This document shows positions 36,445 through 44,594 of a stretch of 64,000 bases of DNA, piece after piece; positions within the stretch are counted from its first letter, which is position 1, and the number at the start of each line of letters is the position of its first letter. The stretch is from assembly GCA_045646845.1 (NCBI GenBank), contig JAZRLO010000001.1:124001-188000 (forward strand), in the 5' to 3' direction. The position numbers and the translations under genes are program-made. Below the pieces are notes generated by a model that saw nothing but the letters and a program-made list of their open reading frames with translations, was not told where the DNA came from and ran no database searches. The DNA is from HGM04593 sp045646845 (GTDB lineage Bacteria > Bacteroidota > Bacteroidia > Bacteroidales > Bacteroidaceae).

Positions 36445-37134
36445 ATGATAAGAGGGACCGTCAGCACCGTTATATCCTTGATTTTCCTTGTTCTCTCCTC
36501 CTGTGACGAGAACAACTATTGCGTTGACGGAAAAATCGCAGGTTCTGTACTTGATGGTGATACGCTGCATTTCAGACGCTACTCCGACAATGTCTTCTCC
36601 GAAGTAGGTTATACGGTAGTGCGTGACGGGGAGTTTGAATTCGAAGGTTTTGTATCGGAACCGTATGTCGCAGGCATTTTTATGGGGGAATTGCTGGTGA
36701 TGCCGTTGGTGGTGGAACCTGGTGATATAGTGGCTGAAATATCGGACCGGCATGCTGTAGCCTCCGGCACCGCGCTCAATGAGGCGTTGAGTACCTATAT
36801 AACCAAATTCGTGCAGTATGGTGAAGATATGAATGAAGCATCGAAATCTGAAGCCCGGCTGATAATGGAGGGCAGGTCAGCATCCTATGCAAGAGAGGTT
36901 ATGGAGCAGAAAACTGCGGAATGCCATTCAGAGATGGAGACTTTTGTCGAGAAGTTCATTACCGACCATTACGGGGATATTCTCGGACCACTCATTTTCA
37001 AACAGTGGTTCGGGCTCATGTTGAATCCATTGTCGAGCGAGCTTTTCATGAAGATAATAGATGCGGCTCCGGAATCCTTCAAGGAGGACAAGGACATAAA
37101 AGGAATGGTTGAGTATATGAATGTTGAAAGGTAG
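36445..37134 (+). CDS. DUF4369-like lipoprotein without thioredoxin domain
   Basis: 229 residues. The lipobox is VLSSC (Cys20) followed by DENN, which favours surface exposure. Residues 25-110 resemble DUF4369 (VDGKIAGSVLDGDTLHF, DGEFEFEGFVSEPYVAGI), the beta domain normally placed before a TlpA-like thioredoxin domain in Bacteroidales. A helical region follows (115-229), but the thioredoxin domain is absent, so this is a short form or a truncated derivative. A terminator lies downstream. The function is unknown. Confidence 0.75.
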   Translation: MIRGTVSTVISLIFLVLSSCDENNYCVDGKIAGSVLDGDTLHFRRYSDNVFSEVGYTVVRDGEFEFEGFVSEPYVAGIFMGELLVMPLVVEPGDIVAEISDRHAVASGTALNEALSTYITKFVQYGEDMNEASKSEARLIMEGRSASYAREVMEQKTAECHSEMETFVEKFITDHYGDILGPLIFKQWFGLMLNPLSSELFMKIIDAAPESFKEDKDIKGMVEYMNVER

Positions 37135-37190
37135 GCGAGCGAAAGCGCGATAGCTATTTATGCTTTTCTTGTTCAATGTCTCATACAAAA

Positions 37191-37228
37191 GGGCAACCCT
37201 GTTTTACATTCGGGTTGCCCTTGTTGTG
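37191..37228 (+). terminator. Terminator after the DUF4369 lipoprotein
   Basis: GGGCAACCC (37191-37199) pairs with GGGTTGCCC (37212-37220), followed by TTGTTGTGTT. The gene on the other side is convergent, so it may serve both. Confidence 0.65.
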
Positions 37229-37257
37229 TTGTTTCAGTGTCTTGATTTCTTATTCTT

Positions 37258-37989
37258 TCATTCGCCCAATGTTCTTGCAATGGCTGCGCGCGATTCTGTC
37301 ATAAGGTAATCAACGTTCTCGGCATCGCGTCCTTTGCACTCTATCGGTTCATGGAATGTCAATGTTACGGGCGACCAGTGAAGACACCAGCACCCCTTGG
37401 GCAGAATATCATATGAACCCTGTATCGTTACCGGTATGACAGGTTTCTGCGCCATGTTGGCTATAACGAACGCTCCCTTCTTGAATGCTCCCAACTTGCC
37501 GTTGTCGCATCTTGTGCCTTCAGGGAATATAGTCATTGATTTTCCGCTCTTCAGAACATTTATTGACTTTCTGAGCAGGTCTTTTTGCGGAGTTGTGCGG
37601 TTCACGAATATGTGTTCGGTCTCGGCGCAAGCCTTGCCCAGGAAGGGTACTTTTCTCAAGGAATCCTTCATTATCCATTTGAAGTTTGTCATCACATAGC
37701 CGTACATCGCCACAATGTCGAACATGCCCTGGTGGTTGGCTACGAATACATAGTTCTTGCCCTTTTCGACATATTTCTTGCGGTCAACGACCTTTACCGG
37801 TATGAAGAACAGCCAGCAAAGCAATCGGCACCACACAATGGCCGGGTAGTAGTCGCCGTTCTTCACTTTTATGTAACGGCCAAACAGCAGGATTATCAAT
37901 GATGCCAAGACAGTGAGCAGAATAGCGACCCACCATGCGAAAAGCACTTGGTACAGAACATAGAACGGGTGAAGGATTTTTCTTAACAT
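37258..37989 (-). CDS. plsC: 1-acyl-sn-glycerol-3-phosphate acyltransferase
   Basis: 243 residues. Two membrane segments lie at the start (about 15-40 and 52-70). The acyltransferase motif HX4D is NHQGMFD at about 95-101, and FPEGTR lies at about 165-170. The enzyme adds the second acyl chain to lysophosphatidate to make phosphatidate, the precursor of membrane phospholipids. The start MLRKILHPF at 37989 gives a typical N-terminus; the frame is open upstream to 38037 but adds an unusual basic leader. It stands alone on the minus strand. Confidence 0.92.
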   Translation of the reverse strand: MLRKILHPFYVLYQVLFAWWVAILLTVLASLIILLFGRYIKVKNGDYYPAIVWCRLLCWLFFIPVKVVDRKKYVEKGKNYVFVANHQGMFDIVAMYGYVMTNFKWIMKDSLRKVPFLGKACAETEHIFVNRTTPQKDLLRKSINVLKSGKSMTIFPEGTRCDNGKLGAFKKGAFVIANMAQKPVIPVTIQGSYDILPKGCWCLHWSPVTLTFHEPIECKGRDAENVDYLMTESRAAIARTLGE

Positions 37990-38096
37990 AGATGATTTTG
38001 TTTTAGGAGTTGTAAAGGTAAGTCTTTTTTTGTTCATTTATTGCATTGGGAGTGTGAATTTATCACTTCCGTATTCTCTTTTCTGCTCCTCTGCTT

Positions 38097-38897
38097 CTAT
38101 TGCATGTTCTTTGCAAGGAACTTTTTGACCTCACCGGGTGAGACTCCCCTCCTGAAAGCATAATCTTTCAACTGCTCTTCATTGATTTTCCCGACAGCGA
38201 AATAATGTGAAGCAGGGTGGTGGAGCATTATGCCGCAAACCGATGCATGCGGGTGCATAGCGCCGTTGGGTGTGAGCGATATTCCTATTTCGTTCATGCC
38301 AAGAAGTTTGTCTATTATGAAGATGATACTCTGGTCGGGCAATGACGGGTAACCCACGGCCGGGCGTATGCCCTGGTACTCTTCGCGGTTCAGCTGTTCC
38401 GGCGTCAACTGCTCATTGAGGGCATATCCCCAAAGGTGTGTTTGCGTGCGCACTTCACGGTGCATTAGTGTGGCGGTGGCTTCTGCAAGGCGGTCGGCGA
38501 GAGTCTGTGCCAGAATGTATCTGTATTCATCGTTCCTGTACTCTTCACCGAACTCTGCCGGAACGCTGGTGGCAAAGAGTCCGGCCTTGTCGCTGTGCGG
38601 TGAGACGAAATCACTCAGGCACAGGTTTGGTTCGCCGCTTCTCGCATGCTGTTGCCTGAGCAGGGGCAAGGCAGTCCCTTCAAATATGATATCCTCTCCC
38701 TTGCCTGCTGCGTCGAACAGCGCGAAGATTCCCTTTGTACAGTATCTTCCCTGCATCTCTTCAAGTATCAGCCCTGCATCGTGCATGACCTCTTCAGCAT
38801 TCTCCGCCTCCTTTATCCCCCATGCATGCAACAGGTAACTCCAGTCTATGTATGGAGCCACCTGCTCAATGTCATAACTGAAAATGTGCCGTTTCAT
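38097..38897 (-). CDS. Stand-alone MetH activation (reactivation) domain protein
   Basis: 266 residues corresponding to the C-terminal S-adenosylmethionine-binding activation domain of cobalamin-dependent methionine synthase. Markers are IDWSYLLHAW near the start, DRLAEATATLMH, the SAM-binding motif RPAVGYPSLPDQS, and HPASHYFAVGKI with YAFRRG at the end. In most bacteria it is part of MetH and re-methylates oxidised cob(II)alamin using SAM and flavodoxin. Here it is a separate polypeptide, which implies a split MetH with the other domains encoded elsewhere. Its ATG overlaps the pyrC stop (ATGA), so the two are coupled. Confidence 0.88.
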   Translation of the reverse strand: MKRHIFSYDIEQVAPYIDWSYLLHAWGIKEAENAEEVMHDAGLILEEMQGRYCTKGIFALFDAAGKGEDIIFEGTALPLLRQQHARSGEPNLCLSDFVSPHSDKAGLFATSVPAEFGEEYRNDEYRYILAQTLADRLAEATATLMHREVRTQTHLWGYALNEQLTPEQLNREEYQGIRPAVGYPSLPDQSIIFIIDKLLGMNEIGISLTPNGAMHPHASVCGIMLHHPASHYFAVGKINEEQLKDYAFRRGVSPGEVKKFLAKNMQ

Positions 38898-40234
38898 CGG
38901 TCGAATGAGAGTGCCTTGCCGCGTACATCCTCGTTTATCTCTCCGTTCCTATATGCGCACTCGCCATTGACCCATGTCTGCTCGACGCTCCAGTTGAATG
39001 TCTCGCCTTCGAAGGGGCTCCATCCGCATTTGCTGATGATGTCATCGGCTGTTATCGTGTGTGGTTTGTTCGGGGAAAGCAATACAAAATCGGCATGATA
39101 TCCCTTTTCTATGTATCCGCGCTTGCTTATACCGAATATCCTTGCCGGAGCATGGCACATCCTTTCCACAACTGTTTCAATTGTGAAAAGGCCTTCATCG
39201 ACGAGCTGCAGCATCGAAAGCAACGAGAACTGTATGCTGGGCATGCCCGACGCAGCCTTCAGTGCACCGCCTTCCTTGTCTGCCGGCAGGTGTGGAGCGT
39301 GGTCTGTTCCTATTACATCTATTTTCCCCTCTGCTACTGCGCGGCGCAATGCCTCGCGCTCCTCTTCGCCCTTTATCGCCGGGTTGCATTTTATCCTTGT
39401 TCCCAGTCTCGCATAATCCTTGTCGCAGAATGTGAGGTGAGCCGGGGTTGCCTCTGCTGTTATATTGTCATCATTGCCAAGTAGCTCAAGCTCACGTGCG
39501 GTGCTTATGTGCATTACCTGTAGCCGAGTGCCGAACTTGCGTGCAAGTTCAACGGCGCACTTGGTGCTCTCGTAACATGCCTCGGCACTGCGTATGACAG
39601 GGTGGTACTTTACATCGGCATCTTCGCCGAACTCCTCCCTTATGCGCTTGCTGTTGGCTGCGATTATGTTGCTCTCCTCACAATGTACAGCAATGGGAAA
39701 ATCGAGCTCTTTTGCCTTTGAGAAAATCTTCTCAAGCTGCTCCTGCTTATCGACAAGCATGTTGCCTGTGCTTGAACCCATGAAGAGCTTTATTCCGCAA
39801 ACTCTTTTCGCATTCAGCTTTGCAAACTCATCGACATTGCTGTTTGTTGCACCGAAAAAGAAGGAGTAGTTGATGAGGCTCTCTTTTGCAGCAATGGCAT
39901 ACTTCTCCTTCAAGGCCTTGATGGTTGTTGTCTGTGGGACAGTGTTGGGCATCTCCATGTAAGATGTCACACCTCCGGCAGCGGCTGCACGGCTCTCGGT
40001 TGCAATTGTTGCCTTATGGGTAAGTCCCGGTTCACGGAAATGTACGTGGTCATCAATTACTCCCGGGATAAGATAAAGGCCACTGGCCTCTACAATCTCA
40101 TCGCATTCGGCACGTGGCAGTTCGTCTCCGCGCAGAATCTCTACAATCTTACCGTTGTTTACTACAATGGAGCCGCGGAACTGCTCGCCGTTGTTCACTA
40201 TTGTTGGGTTGCTGATAAGTGTGCGCATGGTCAT
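38894..40234 (-). CDS. pyrC: Dihydroorotase
   Basis: 446 residues of amidohydrolase fold that close carbamoyl-aspartate to dihydroorotate in pyrimidine synthesis. The metal-binding motif DHVHFREPG is at about residue 61 and the terminal GTDHAPH at about 310. HCEESNII and the second His segment QVMHISTA are also present. This is the class I, long form. A start at 40228 (second Met) is also possible. Transcription runs on into the MetH-activation gene through a 4-bp overlap. On the minus strand TATCTTCG at 40337-40330 is a candidate -7 box. Confidence 0.95.
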   Translation of the reverse strand: MTMRTLISNPTIVNNGEQFRGSIVVNNGKIVEILRGDELPRAECDEIVEASGLYLIPGVIDDHVHFREPGLTHKATIATESRAAAAGGVTSYMEMPNTVPQTTTIKALKEKYAIAAKESLINYSFFFGATNSNVDEFAKLNAKRVCGIKLFMGSSTGNMLVDKQEQLEKIFSKAKELDFPIAVHCEESNIIAANSKRIREEFGEDADVKYHPVIRSAEACYESTKCAVELARKFGTRLQVMHISTARELELLGNDDNITAEATPAHLTFCDKDYARLGTRIKCNPAIKGEEEREALRRAVAEGKIDVIGTDHAPHLPADKEGGALKAASGMPSIQFSLLSMLQLVDEGLFTIETVVERMCHAPARIFGISKRGYIEKGYHADFVLLSPNKPHTITADDIISKCGWSPFEGETFNWSVEQTWVNGECAYRNGEINEDVRGKALSFDR

Positions 40235-40386
40235 TTGTCTGTTTTGTTGGAACTGTAAGCTTATATTCTTGTCATTTTGAACGCAGTGAAAAATCTCTGT
40301 GCTTCAATAGACCGGCTCATTCTTTTCTGCGAAGATAGTGAAAAGGTGTGATTAATCGTCAGTGTCGGAAACTTTTTTGTTTAGCA

Positions 40387-40418
40387 GTTGTACGGTAAAA
40401 ATTAAATAGATATATTTG
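40387..40418 (+). promoter_or_regulatory. Promoter of the structured leader RNA
   Basis: GTTG (40387-40390), a 20-bp spacer and TATATTTG (40411-40418) fit the Bacteroidales promoter pattern with one mismatch. Transcription would begin near 40425, about 360 nt before the acyltransferase start. Confidence 0.55.
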
Positions 40419-40473
40419 CACAGCCTCTGCAGAGCCTGTGCAAACGGGTGAGTGGAGGGCATATATTTATTAT

Positions 40474-40740
40474 AAGCGTTTATTGGCGCTTTGTTCTTGA
40501 CGCATAGAAATCTGGTAAATTTCAAACAACTGTCAAAGACAAGGCAACGATAGATGTCTATGGTGTGTATTTATGCACATGGCGACAATTCGGGAACATC
40601 CCAACATTGTTGCCAATTGTGTGTTATGCATAATAGCGTAGGCTCTGCGTTGCTCGTTCCGACAGTTGATGGGCATACCAGAGCCTCTATGCGTGGAACG
40701 GGTGACAGTACAGTTCCTACGCCTTTTTGTTTTTTATACA
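40474..40740 (+). ncRNA. Candidate structured leader RNA with an attenuator
   Basis: Several helices can be drawn. AAGCG/CGCTT pair at 40474-40491. A 9-bp stem joins 40581-40589 and 40606-40614 (GGCGACAAT with ATTGTTGCC), with an inner GGG/CCC. GGCTCTG (40641-40647) pairs with CAGAGCC (40679-40685). A terminator hairpin follows at 40691-40722 with a T-run. GCGTAGG (40636-40642) is complementary to CCTACGC (40716-40722), and CGTTCC (40655-40660) to GGAACG (40695-40700); both pairings would break the terminator. The set of mutually exclusive helices suggests a riboswitch-like or protein-controlled attenuator for the downstream acyltransferase. No known RNA family was recognised. Confidence 0.5.
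40691..40737 (+). terminator. Terminator inside the acyltransferase leader
   Basis: GCGTGGAAC (40691-40699) pairs with GTTCC-T-ACGC (40713-40722) with one bulged T and a 13-nt loop. It is followed by CTTTTTGTTTTTT. It lies about 50 bp before the acyltransferase ATG, in the leader. Confidence 0.65.
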
Positions 40741-40785
40741 CTTTGCCAGTTTTGGGACTGTTGGCAACGGTTTAACTTTGTTGCT

Positions 40786-41781
40786 ATGAATGGACACAAA
40801 AATTGGGTAGATTGGATGAAAGCTTTAGGTATGCTGTTTATCATTTGGGGGCATGCTTTCCCCGAAACCTTTACCCCATTTATATATTCATTTAATGTCC
40901 CGTTGTTTTTTATTATATCGGGGTATCTGTATAAACGCAGTGATACTTTTACCACGTTTCTAAAGAAAAACTGTATATCATTGATAATACCATATCTCCT
41001 GTTATGTCTAATCAAAGACTTTTCACATGTAATCAAGTATTATAATGATATCGCTGAATTACTTAAACTTCCTATAGGAGTTTTAAGTGGTTTCCATACA
41101 TTTATGGATGCACCGGCTGCAAAGAACCTGTGGTTTGTGTATACTCTCTTTATAATAAAGGTACTGTTCCAGATAACAAAAAGTAAGAAACAGTTAATGT
41201 TATGGATGGTGTTGTGTGTCGTGGCATCATTAATATGCGGATATCATAATTATTACCCGGCTTGGGGAGTGACCAATGTATTTTTAGCGTTCCCATATTT
41301 TTTCTTAGGATATGTGATTTCAACAAATTTTGAGGAAAAACTTTCAATTTGGGTAAAAAGAATCAGACAGTATAAGTTTTGTGCATTCTTGTGTATTATA
41401 GCATTACTTGTAGTACAATTTGTTTTAAGCAACTTCAGCGGCTCTGTCAGAATGTTCAAAGGCATGTATGGAAATAGCATGTTGCTGTTTTTTGTGTTAG
41501 GAGTGGCAGGGACAATTATATGTTTCTTGATATCAGTATTGCTTGACAATGTCAAGATTAAAGCGATAGGTGTTATCTCCATTGGCACAATGATTATTCT
41601 TCAATTCCATAGAGACCTTTATCATCCATTGGGCAAAATAGTCTCTTCTATTGCCTATGAAGGAATTCTTGAAGGGGCATTGTCGTTCTTGGCATCACTA
41701 TTGGTTCTGTTGGCATTCATACCAATTATTATATTGTTGCAGAAATATTTTCCTTTGATAATTGGTAATCGTAAATATTGA
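40786..41781 (+). CDS. Acyltransferase-3 family membrane protein
   Basis: 331 residues with about ten membrane spans. The start has the family pattern WVDWMKALGMLFIIWGHAFP, in which the His after Gly is the conserved catalytic-site residue, followed by FNVPLFFIISGYLY. Members transfer acetyl or succinyl groups to surface glycans, peptidoglycan or lipids. The ATG at 40786 begins the typical N-terminus; the frame upstream runs through the terminator and is not coding. No glycan-synthesis genes are adjacent, so the substrate is unknown. The gene is AT-rich compared with the core genes. Confidence 0.85.
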   Translation: MNGHKNWVDWMKALGMLFIIWGHAFPETFTPFIYSFNVPLFFIISGYLYKRSDTFTTFLKKNCISLIIPYLLLCLIKDFSHVIKYYNDIAELLKLPIGVLSGFHTFMDAPAAKNLWFVYTLFIIKVLFQITKSKKQLMLWMVLCVVASLICGYHNYYPAWGVTNVFLAFPYFFLGYVISTNFEEKLSIWVKRIRQYKFCAFLCIIALLVVQFVLSNFSGSVRMFKGMYGNSMLLFFVLGVAGTIICFLISVLLDNVKIKAIGVISIGTMIILQFHRDLYHPLGKIVSSIAYEGILEGALSFLASLLVLLAFIPIIILLQKYFPLIIGNRKY

Positions 41782-41808
41782 TAACTGTTGCACAGTAATG
41801 TTAATATT

Positions 41809-42039
41809 ATGCATGGTATTCACATTGGGAGTCTTATAAAAGCGGAACTTGCAAAGCAGGAACGCACAATATCCTGGTTTGCCCGTAAACTTTATTGTGA
41901 CAGAAGCAATATATATGATATCTTTCGTCGCAAGAGTATTGATACGGAACTATTGTTGAGAATCTGCCTGATTCTTGATTATGATTTCTTTAGTTTCTAC
42001 TCAAAACAGTTTACGAATGATGATTGTAAAAGAACGTGA
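41809..42039 (+). CDS. Small XRE-like DNA-binding protein
   Basis: 76 residues, nearly all one helix-turn-helix domain: IGSLIKAELAKQERTISWFA, then KLYCDRSNIYDIFRRKSI as the recognition region, then ELLLRICLILDYDFFSFYS. This small type is common in Bacteroidales accessory regions. It lies 27 bp after the acyltransferase and may be co-transcribed. It could regulate the island; that is an inference. Confidence 0.75.
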   Translation: MHGIHIGSLIKAELAKQERTISWFARKLYCDRSNIYDIFRRKSIDTELLLRICLILDYDFFSFYSKQFTNDDCKRT

Positions 42040-42105
42040 ATTATATGCTACACAATTGTATAATATGATTCTTGTTTAGGGAGGGGATTTCGGCATTTTT
42101 TAACA

Positions 42106-42113
42106 TAAATTTG
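42106..42113 (+). promoter_or_regulatory. Possible -7 box before the exported DUF3108-like gene
   Basis: TAAATTTG matches TAnnTTTG and lies 46 bp before the start codon. A -33 TTTG at the right distance is not seen. Confidence 0.35.
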
Positions 42114-42159
42114 CGATAACGTCTTTTATACTATGGTATTAATTAAAAATAAAATAATG

Positions 42160-43008
42160 ATGAAAACTAAAAATCTAACAACAGTTATTTTTTTCTTCTT
42201 TCTTCTTCTTTCTCGTTTCTCGGCTATGGCACAAGAGAGTAACTTGAATGAAGAAAGAACACTTCTTGCGAGTAGTAGCAAGAGAACCGAACTGTCTCCG
42301 GCAACAGATTTGACACCGCAGGAAATAGAACGTATTATCAACAGGATTAATCCTTACACGTTGTTTAGAAAGGGCTCAATTGCTGAATATGCTTTCGAGA
42401 AAGATGGGAAACAAATAAAGTTTTTAGGGGGGCCAACGTACATCCAGGAGGTTGTGGTTGATGAAAAAATTGAGGATGGTTTACTTGTTGCATATACCAA
42501 TTCGCTTTTTTTTAATAAGAAACATACTCCTTTAAAGGGATTAGATAAATCATTAAAAGAACAATTGTTTCCAACAACTATTGATACTGCCGGAACTTAT
42601 TATTTCACGCACAACATTCACCAAGACTGTAAGGTAATATCAAAAAGGCAGGGATTTGCAATGGTTATTCCGTCGAACATGAAAGTTGGAGATAACATTA
42701 GTTGCAACAGTATTACAGACCTATGCAAAAATGGTTTTGGTATGGAGATACTGAAATTTACCACCCAGTACAGTGATTTCACTGTTGAAAAGGAAGAGAC
42801 TGTGTCAACACCTGCCGGAGCTTTTGATTGCGTAAAACTTACAGGTTGGGTACATGAAGGAAGACCGGGAAAAGATTTTAAATATCATTATAGTATGTGG
42901 CTTGCACGGGGAATAGGCATTGTTAAACTTGAAATTCTAACAGAGAAAGAAAAAAGAAAGAATAAGCCACCATTTATCATATATTTGAATCATCTTGAAC
43001 TTAAATAA
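42160..43008 (+). CDS. Exported protein resembling the DUF3108/TapB group
   Basis: 282 residues from MKTKNL, with a signal peptide (hydrophobic FFFFLLLSRF, cleavage near AMAQE). The mature part contains KVGDNISCNS, YSDFTVEKEETVSTPAGAFD and WLARGIGIVKLE. The T-P-A-G-x-F-D-C followed by a W-x-A-R-G-I-G-x-V-K strand is characteristic of DUF3108-like periplasmic proteins; the match is by eye. In-frame starts also exist at 42133 and 42157. It heads a run of five exported proteins on the plus strand. Confidence 0.65.
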   Translation: MKTKNLTTVIFFFFLLLSRFSAMAQESNLNEERTLLASSSKRTELSPATDLTPQEIERIINRINPYTLFRKGSIAEYAFEKDGKQIKFLGGPTYIQEVVVDEKIEDGLLVAYTNSLFFNKKHTPLKGLDKSLKEQLFPTTIDTAGTYYFTHNIHQDCKVISKRQGFAMVIPSNMKVGDNISCNSITDLCKNGFGMEILKFTTQYSDFTVEKEETVSTPAGAFDCVKLTGWVHEGRPGKDFKYHYSMWLARGIGIVKLEILTEKEKRKNKPPFIIYLNHLELK

Positions 43009-43025
43009 TTTAAATCTAAAATATT

Positions 43026-43589
43026 ATGAAAAAGTTTATTGTATTTTTTGTCATAGGAATATTGTCTTTACCGGCAAATGCACAAAAGGTAGTTAAAAAC
43101 AATTACACAATTGGGGCTGAAAACTCAATGACAAATTCAGAAAAGATAAAAAGTGGAGTGCTCTCTGCAAACATCTCATACTATAATTATGACGGTTATG
43201 ATAATTGGGCATATAGTATGTATATCCTAAAACCGGACGGAATTGGCTTTGAATGGACAATGAGAAAAAATTTTGATGACGGTGGAAACTTTAATGTTGA
43301 CCTTGGAGTAAACTACTCTTTCTCGCTTGTCGAAAAGGAAGACATACAACTCTTGTTTACTTTAGGATTGGCGCCATCTCTACGTGCCCAGTATGAATTT
43401 GACTTTGAAAAGTATGATTGGAAGGATGAAATGTCTTTCTTTTTTGATGGTTGTGCAAATCTGAGACTACATTTCAGGTATAAATGGATTTTACTGTCAG
43501 GAGGATATAATTTGTGGGCGCCGAAATTCAAGTTTGGTAATGATTACAGACTCGACGGCTTTAATGTTGCATTAGGTTGGGCATTCTAA
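43026..43589 (+). CDS. Small outer-membrane beta-barrel-like protein
   Basis: 187 residues with a signal peptide (cleaved near LPANAQ). The mature protein shows alternating hydrophobic strands (GIGFEWTMRKNF, FNVDLGVNYSFSL, LLFTLGLAPSL) and ends with FNVALGWAF, a C-terminal aromatic typical of barrel proteins. It starts 17 bp after the preceding gene. The function is unknown. Confidence 0.65.
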   Translation: MKKFIVFFVIGILSLPANAQKVVKNNYTIGAENSMTNSEKIKSGVLSANISYYNYDGYDNWAYSMYILKPDGIGFEWTMRKNFDDGGNFNVDLGVNYSFSLVEKEDIQLLFTLGLAPSLRAQYEFDFEKYDWKDEMSFFFDGCANLRLHFRYKWILLSGGYNLWAPKFKFGNDYRLDGFNVALGWAF

Positions 43590-43627
43590 TAATTATAAGA
43601 TGTTCAATAATTAATAAATAAAATACT

Positions 43628-44518
43628 ATGAGACAATTTAGAATCCTCCACTACATGTTGCTTTGCCTCACACTTCTATGTTTGGGTGCTTGCGGTGATG
43701 ATGAAGATGCTGTTAAGAATAATTCAGCAATAAAAGACGAACTGCAAAGCAAGAAATGGATATGCTATACATCCGACGCCGGTTCGCTCTCAAAAGAATC
43801 ATATACATTATATTTTATAGATGATAGTCATGGTGTAGAACGTTGGACACAACGCTATTTAGACATTGGCGGTAGTTATAAAGAAAGAAGTTACCCATTC
43901 CGGTATAGTATAAACGGGAATAAAATTAACATAACATACAATGGTAACACATCTGAGTATATTTATGGGGGCGACTATTTGTCGAATGGAAGTTATCTCT
44001 TTTCCCCTTATGCCTTAGATGATGGCGATTATGAATACATGAAGGATTATGATCCTGCAGAAGAAGAACGTAAGGAGAACACTGAGGATATAGTAAAATC
44101 CAAAGTGAGTGTTGAAGTAGAAAAAGAAGATGTCGTATGGTATTATACTTTTAAGACTTCTTTACATAAGGAATTTCCTTATAGTGACATTCAATATGGA
44201 GCTCGTATTAGAAGCTATGATAAGGGGCATTGGCATGAGATTTATGTAACCGAAGAAGGTGAAGGTAATATATGCGAAATGCATGTATATGCTGTTAAAT
44301 TCCATTCTGAAAATGATTATAAAAAAGCATGCGCTGAATACGTTCTATTCAAGCAACAATATGATGCCGTGAAAGTGATAATAGACAACGGTACAGCTAG
44401 TGAAAGTGAAAAAAGTCTATACAAGAGTCTTAAAGAAATATTGAAGGATTTGAAAGATATAAACTTTCAGGCAGAACCTATTGTCTGTATCGATGGTGAG
44501 GTTTATGAACTTGAATAA
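43628..44518 (+). CDS. Lipoprotein of unknown function
   Basis: 296 residues. The lipobox is CLGAC (Cys22) followed by GDDEDA, an acidic surface-export type sequence. Residues 35-125 look like a lipocalin-type beta sheet seen in many Bacteroidales lipoproteins (LQSKKWICYTSDAGSLS, YSINGNKINITY). The rest is charged and partly helical, with YKSLKEILKDLKDI near the end. It is likely in an operon with its neighbours. No ligand is suggested. Confidence 0.65.
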   Translation: MRQFRILHYMLLCLTLLCLGACGDDEDAVKNNSAIKDELQSKKWICYTSDAGSLSKESYTLYFIDDSHGVERWTQRYLDIGGSYKERSYPFRYSINGNKINITYNGNTSEYIYGGDYLSNGSYLFSPYALDDGDYEYMKDYDPAEEERKENTEDIVKSKVSVEVEKEDVVWYYTFKTSLHKEFPYSDIQYGARIRSYDKGHWHEIYVTEEGEGNICEMHVYAVKFHSENDYKKACAEYVLFKQQYDAVKVIIDNGTASESEKSLYKSLKEILKDLKDINFQAEPIVCIDGEVYELE

Positions 44519-44594
44519 AATAGCTTGAAATTTCAGTTATGTGTAACTATCTAAAATAGATCTGGAATAATTAGTCATTTGAAATCTTATTAAT

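Larger units (their letters stand above)
40235..40785. other. Gene-free 551 bp between pyrC and the acyltransferase
   Basis: It contains the pyrC upstream region, half of a REP-like element (40268-40301), a plus-strand promoter and the structured leader described separately. No protein gene is supported in it. Confidence 0.7.

Noticed and set aside
40666..40785. Acyltransferase start at 40666
   Set aside because: This extension runs through the terminator hairpin and T-run of the leader; the family N-terminus begins at 40786.
40773..40786. Leaderless promoter with TAACTTTG at 40773-40780
   Set aside because: The -33 TTTG is 18 bp away, but the box lies only 5 bp before the ATG, which would put the start site at or past the start codon; the upstream promoter at 40387 is more plausible.
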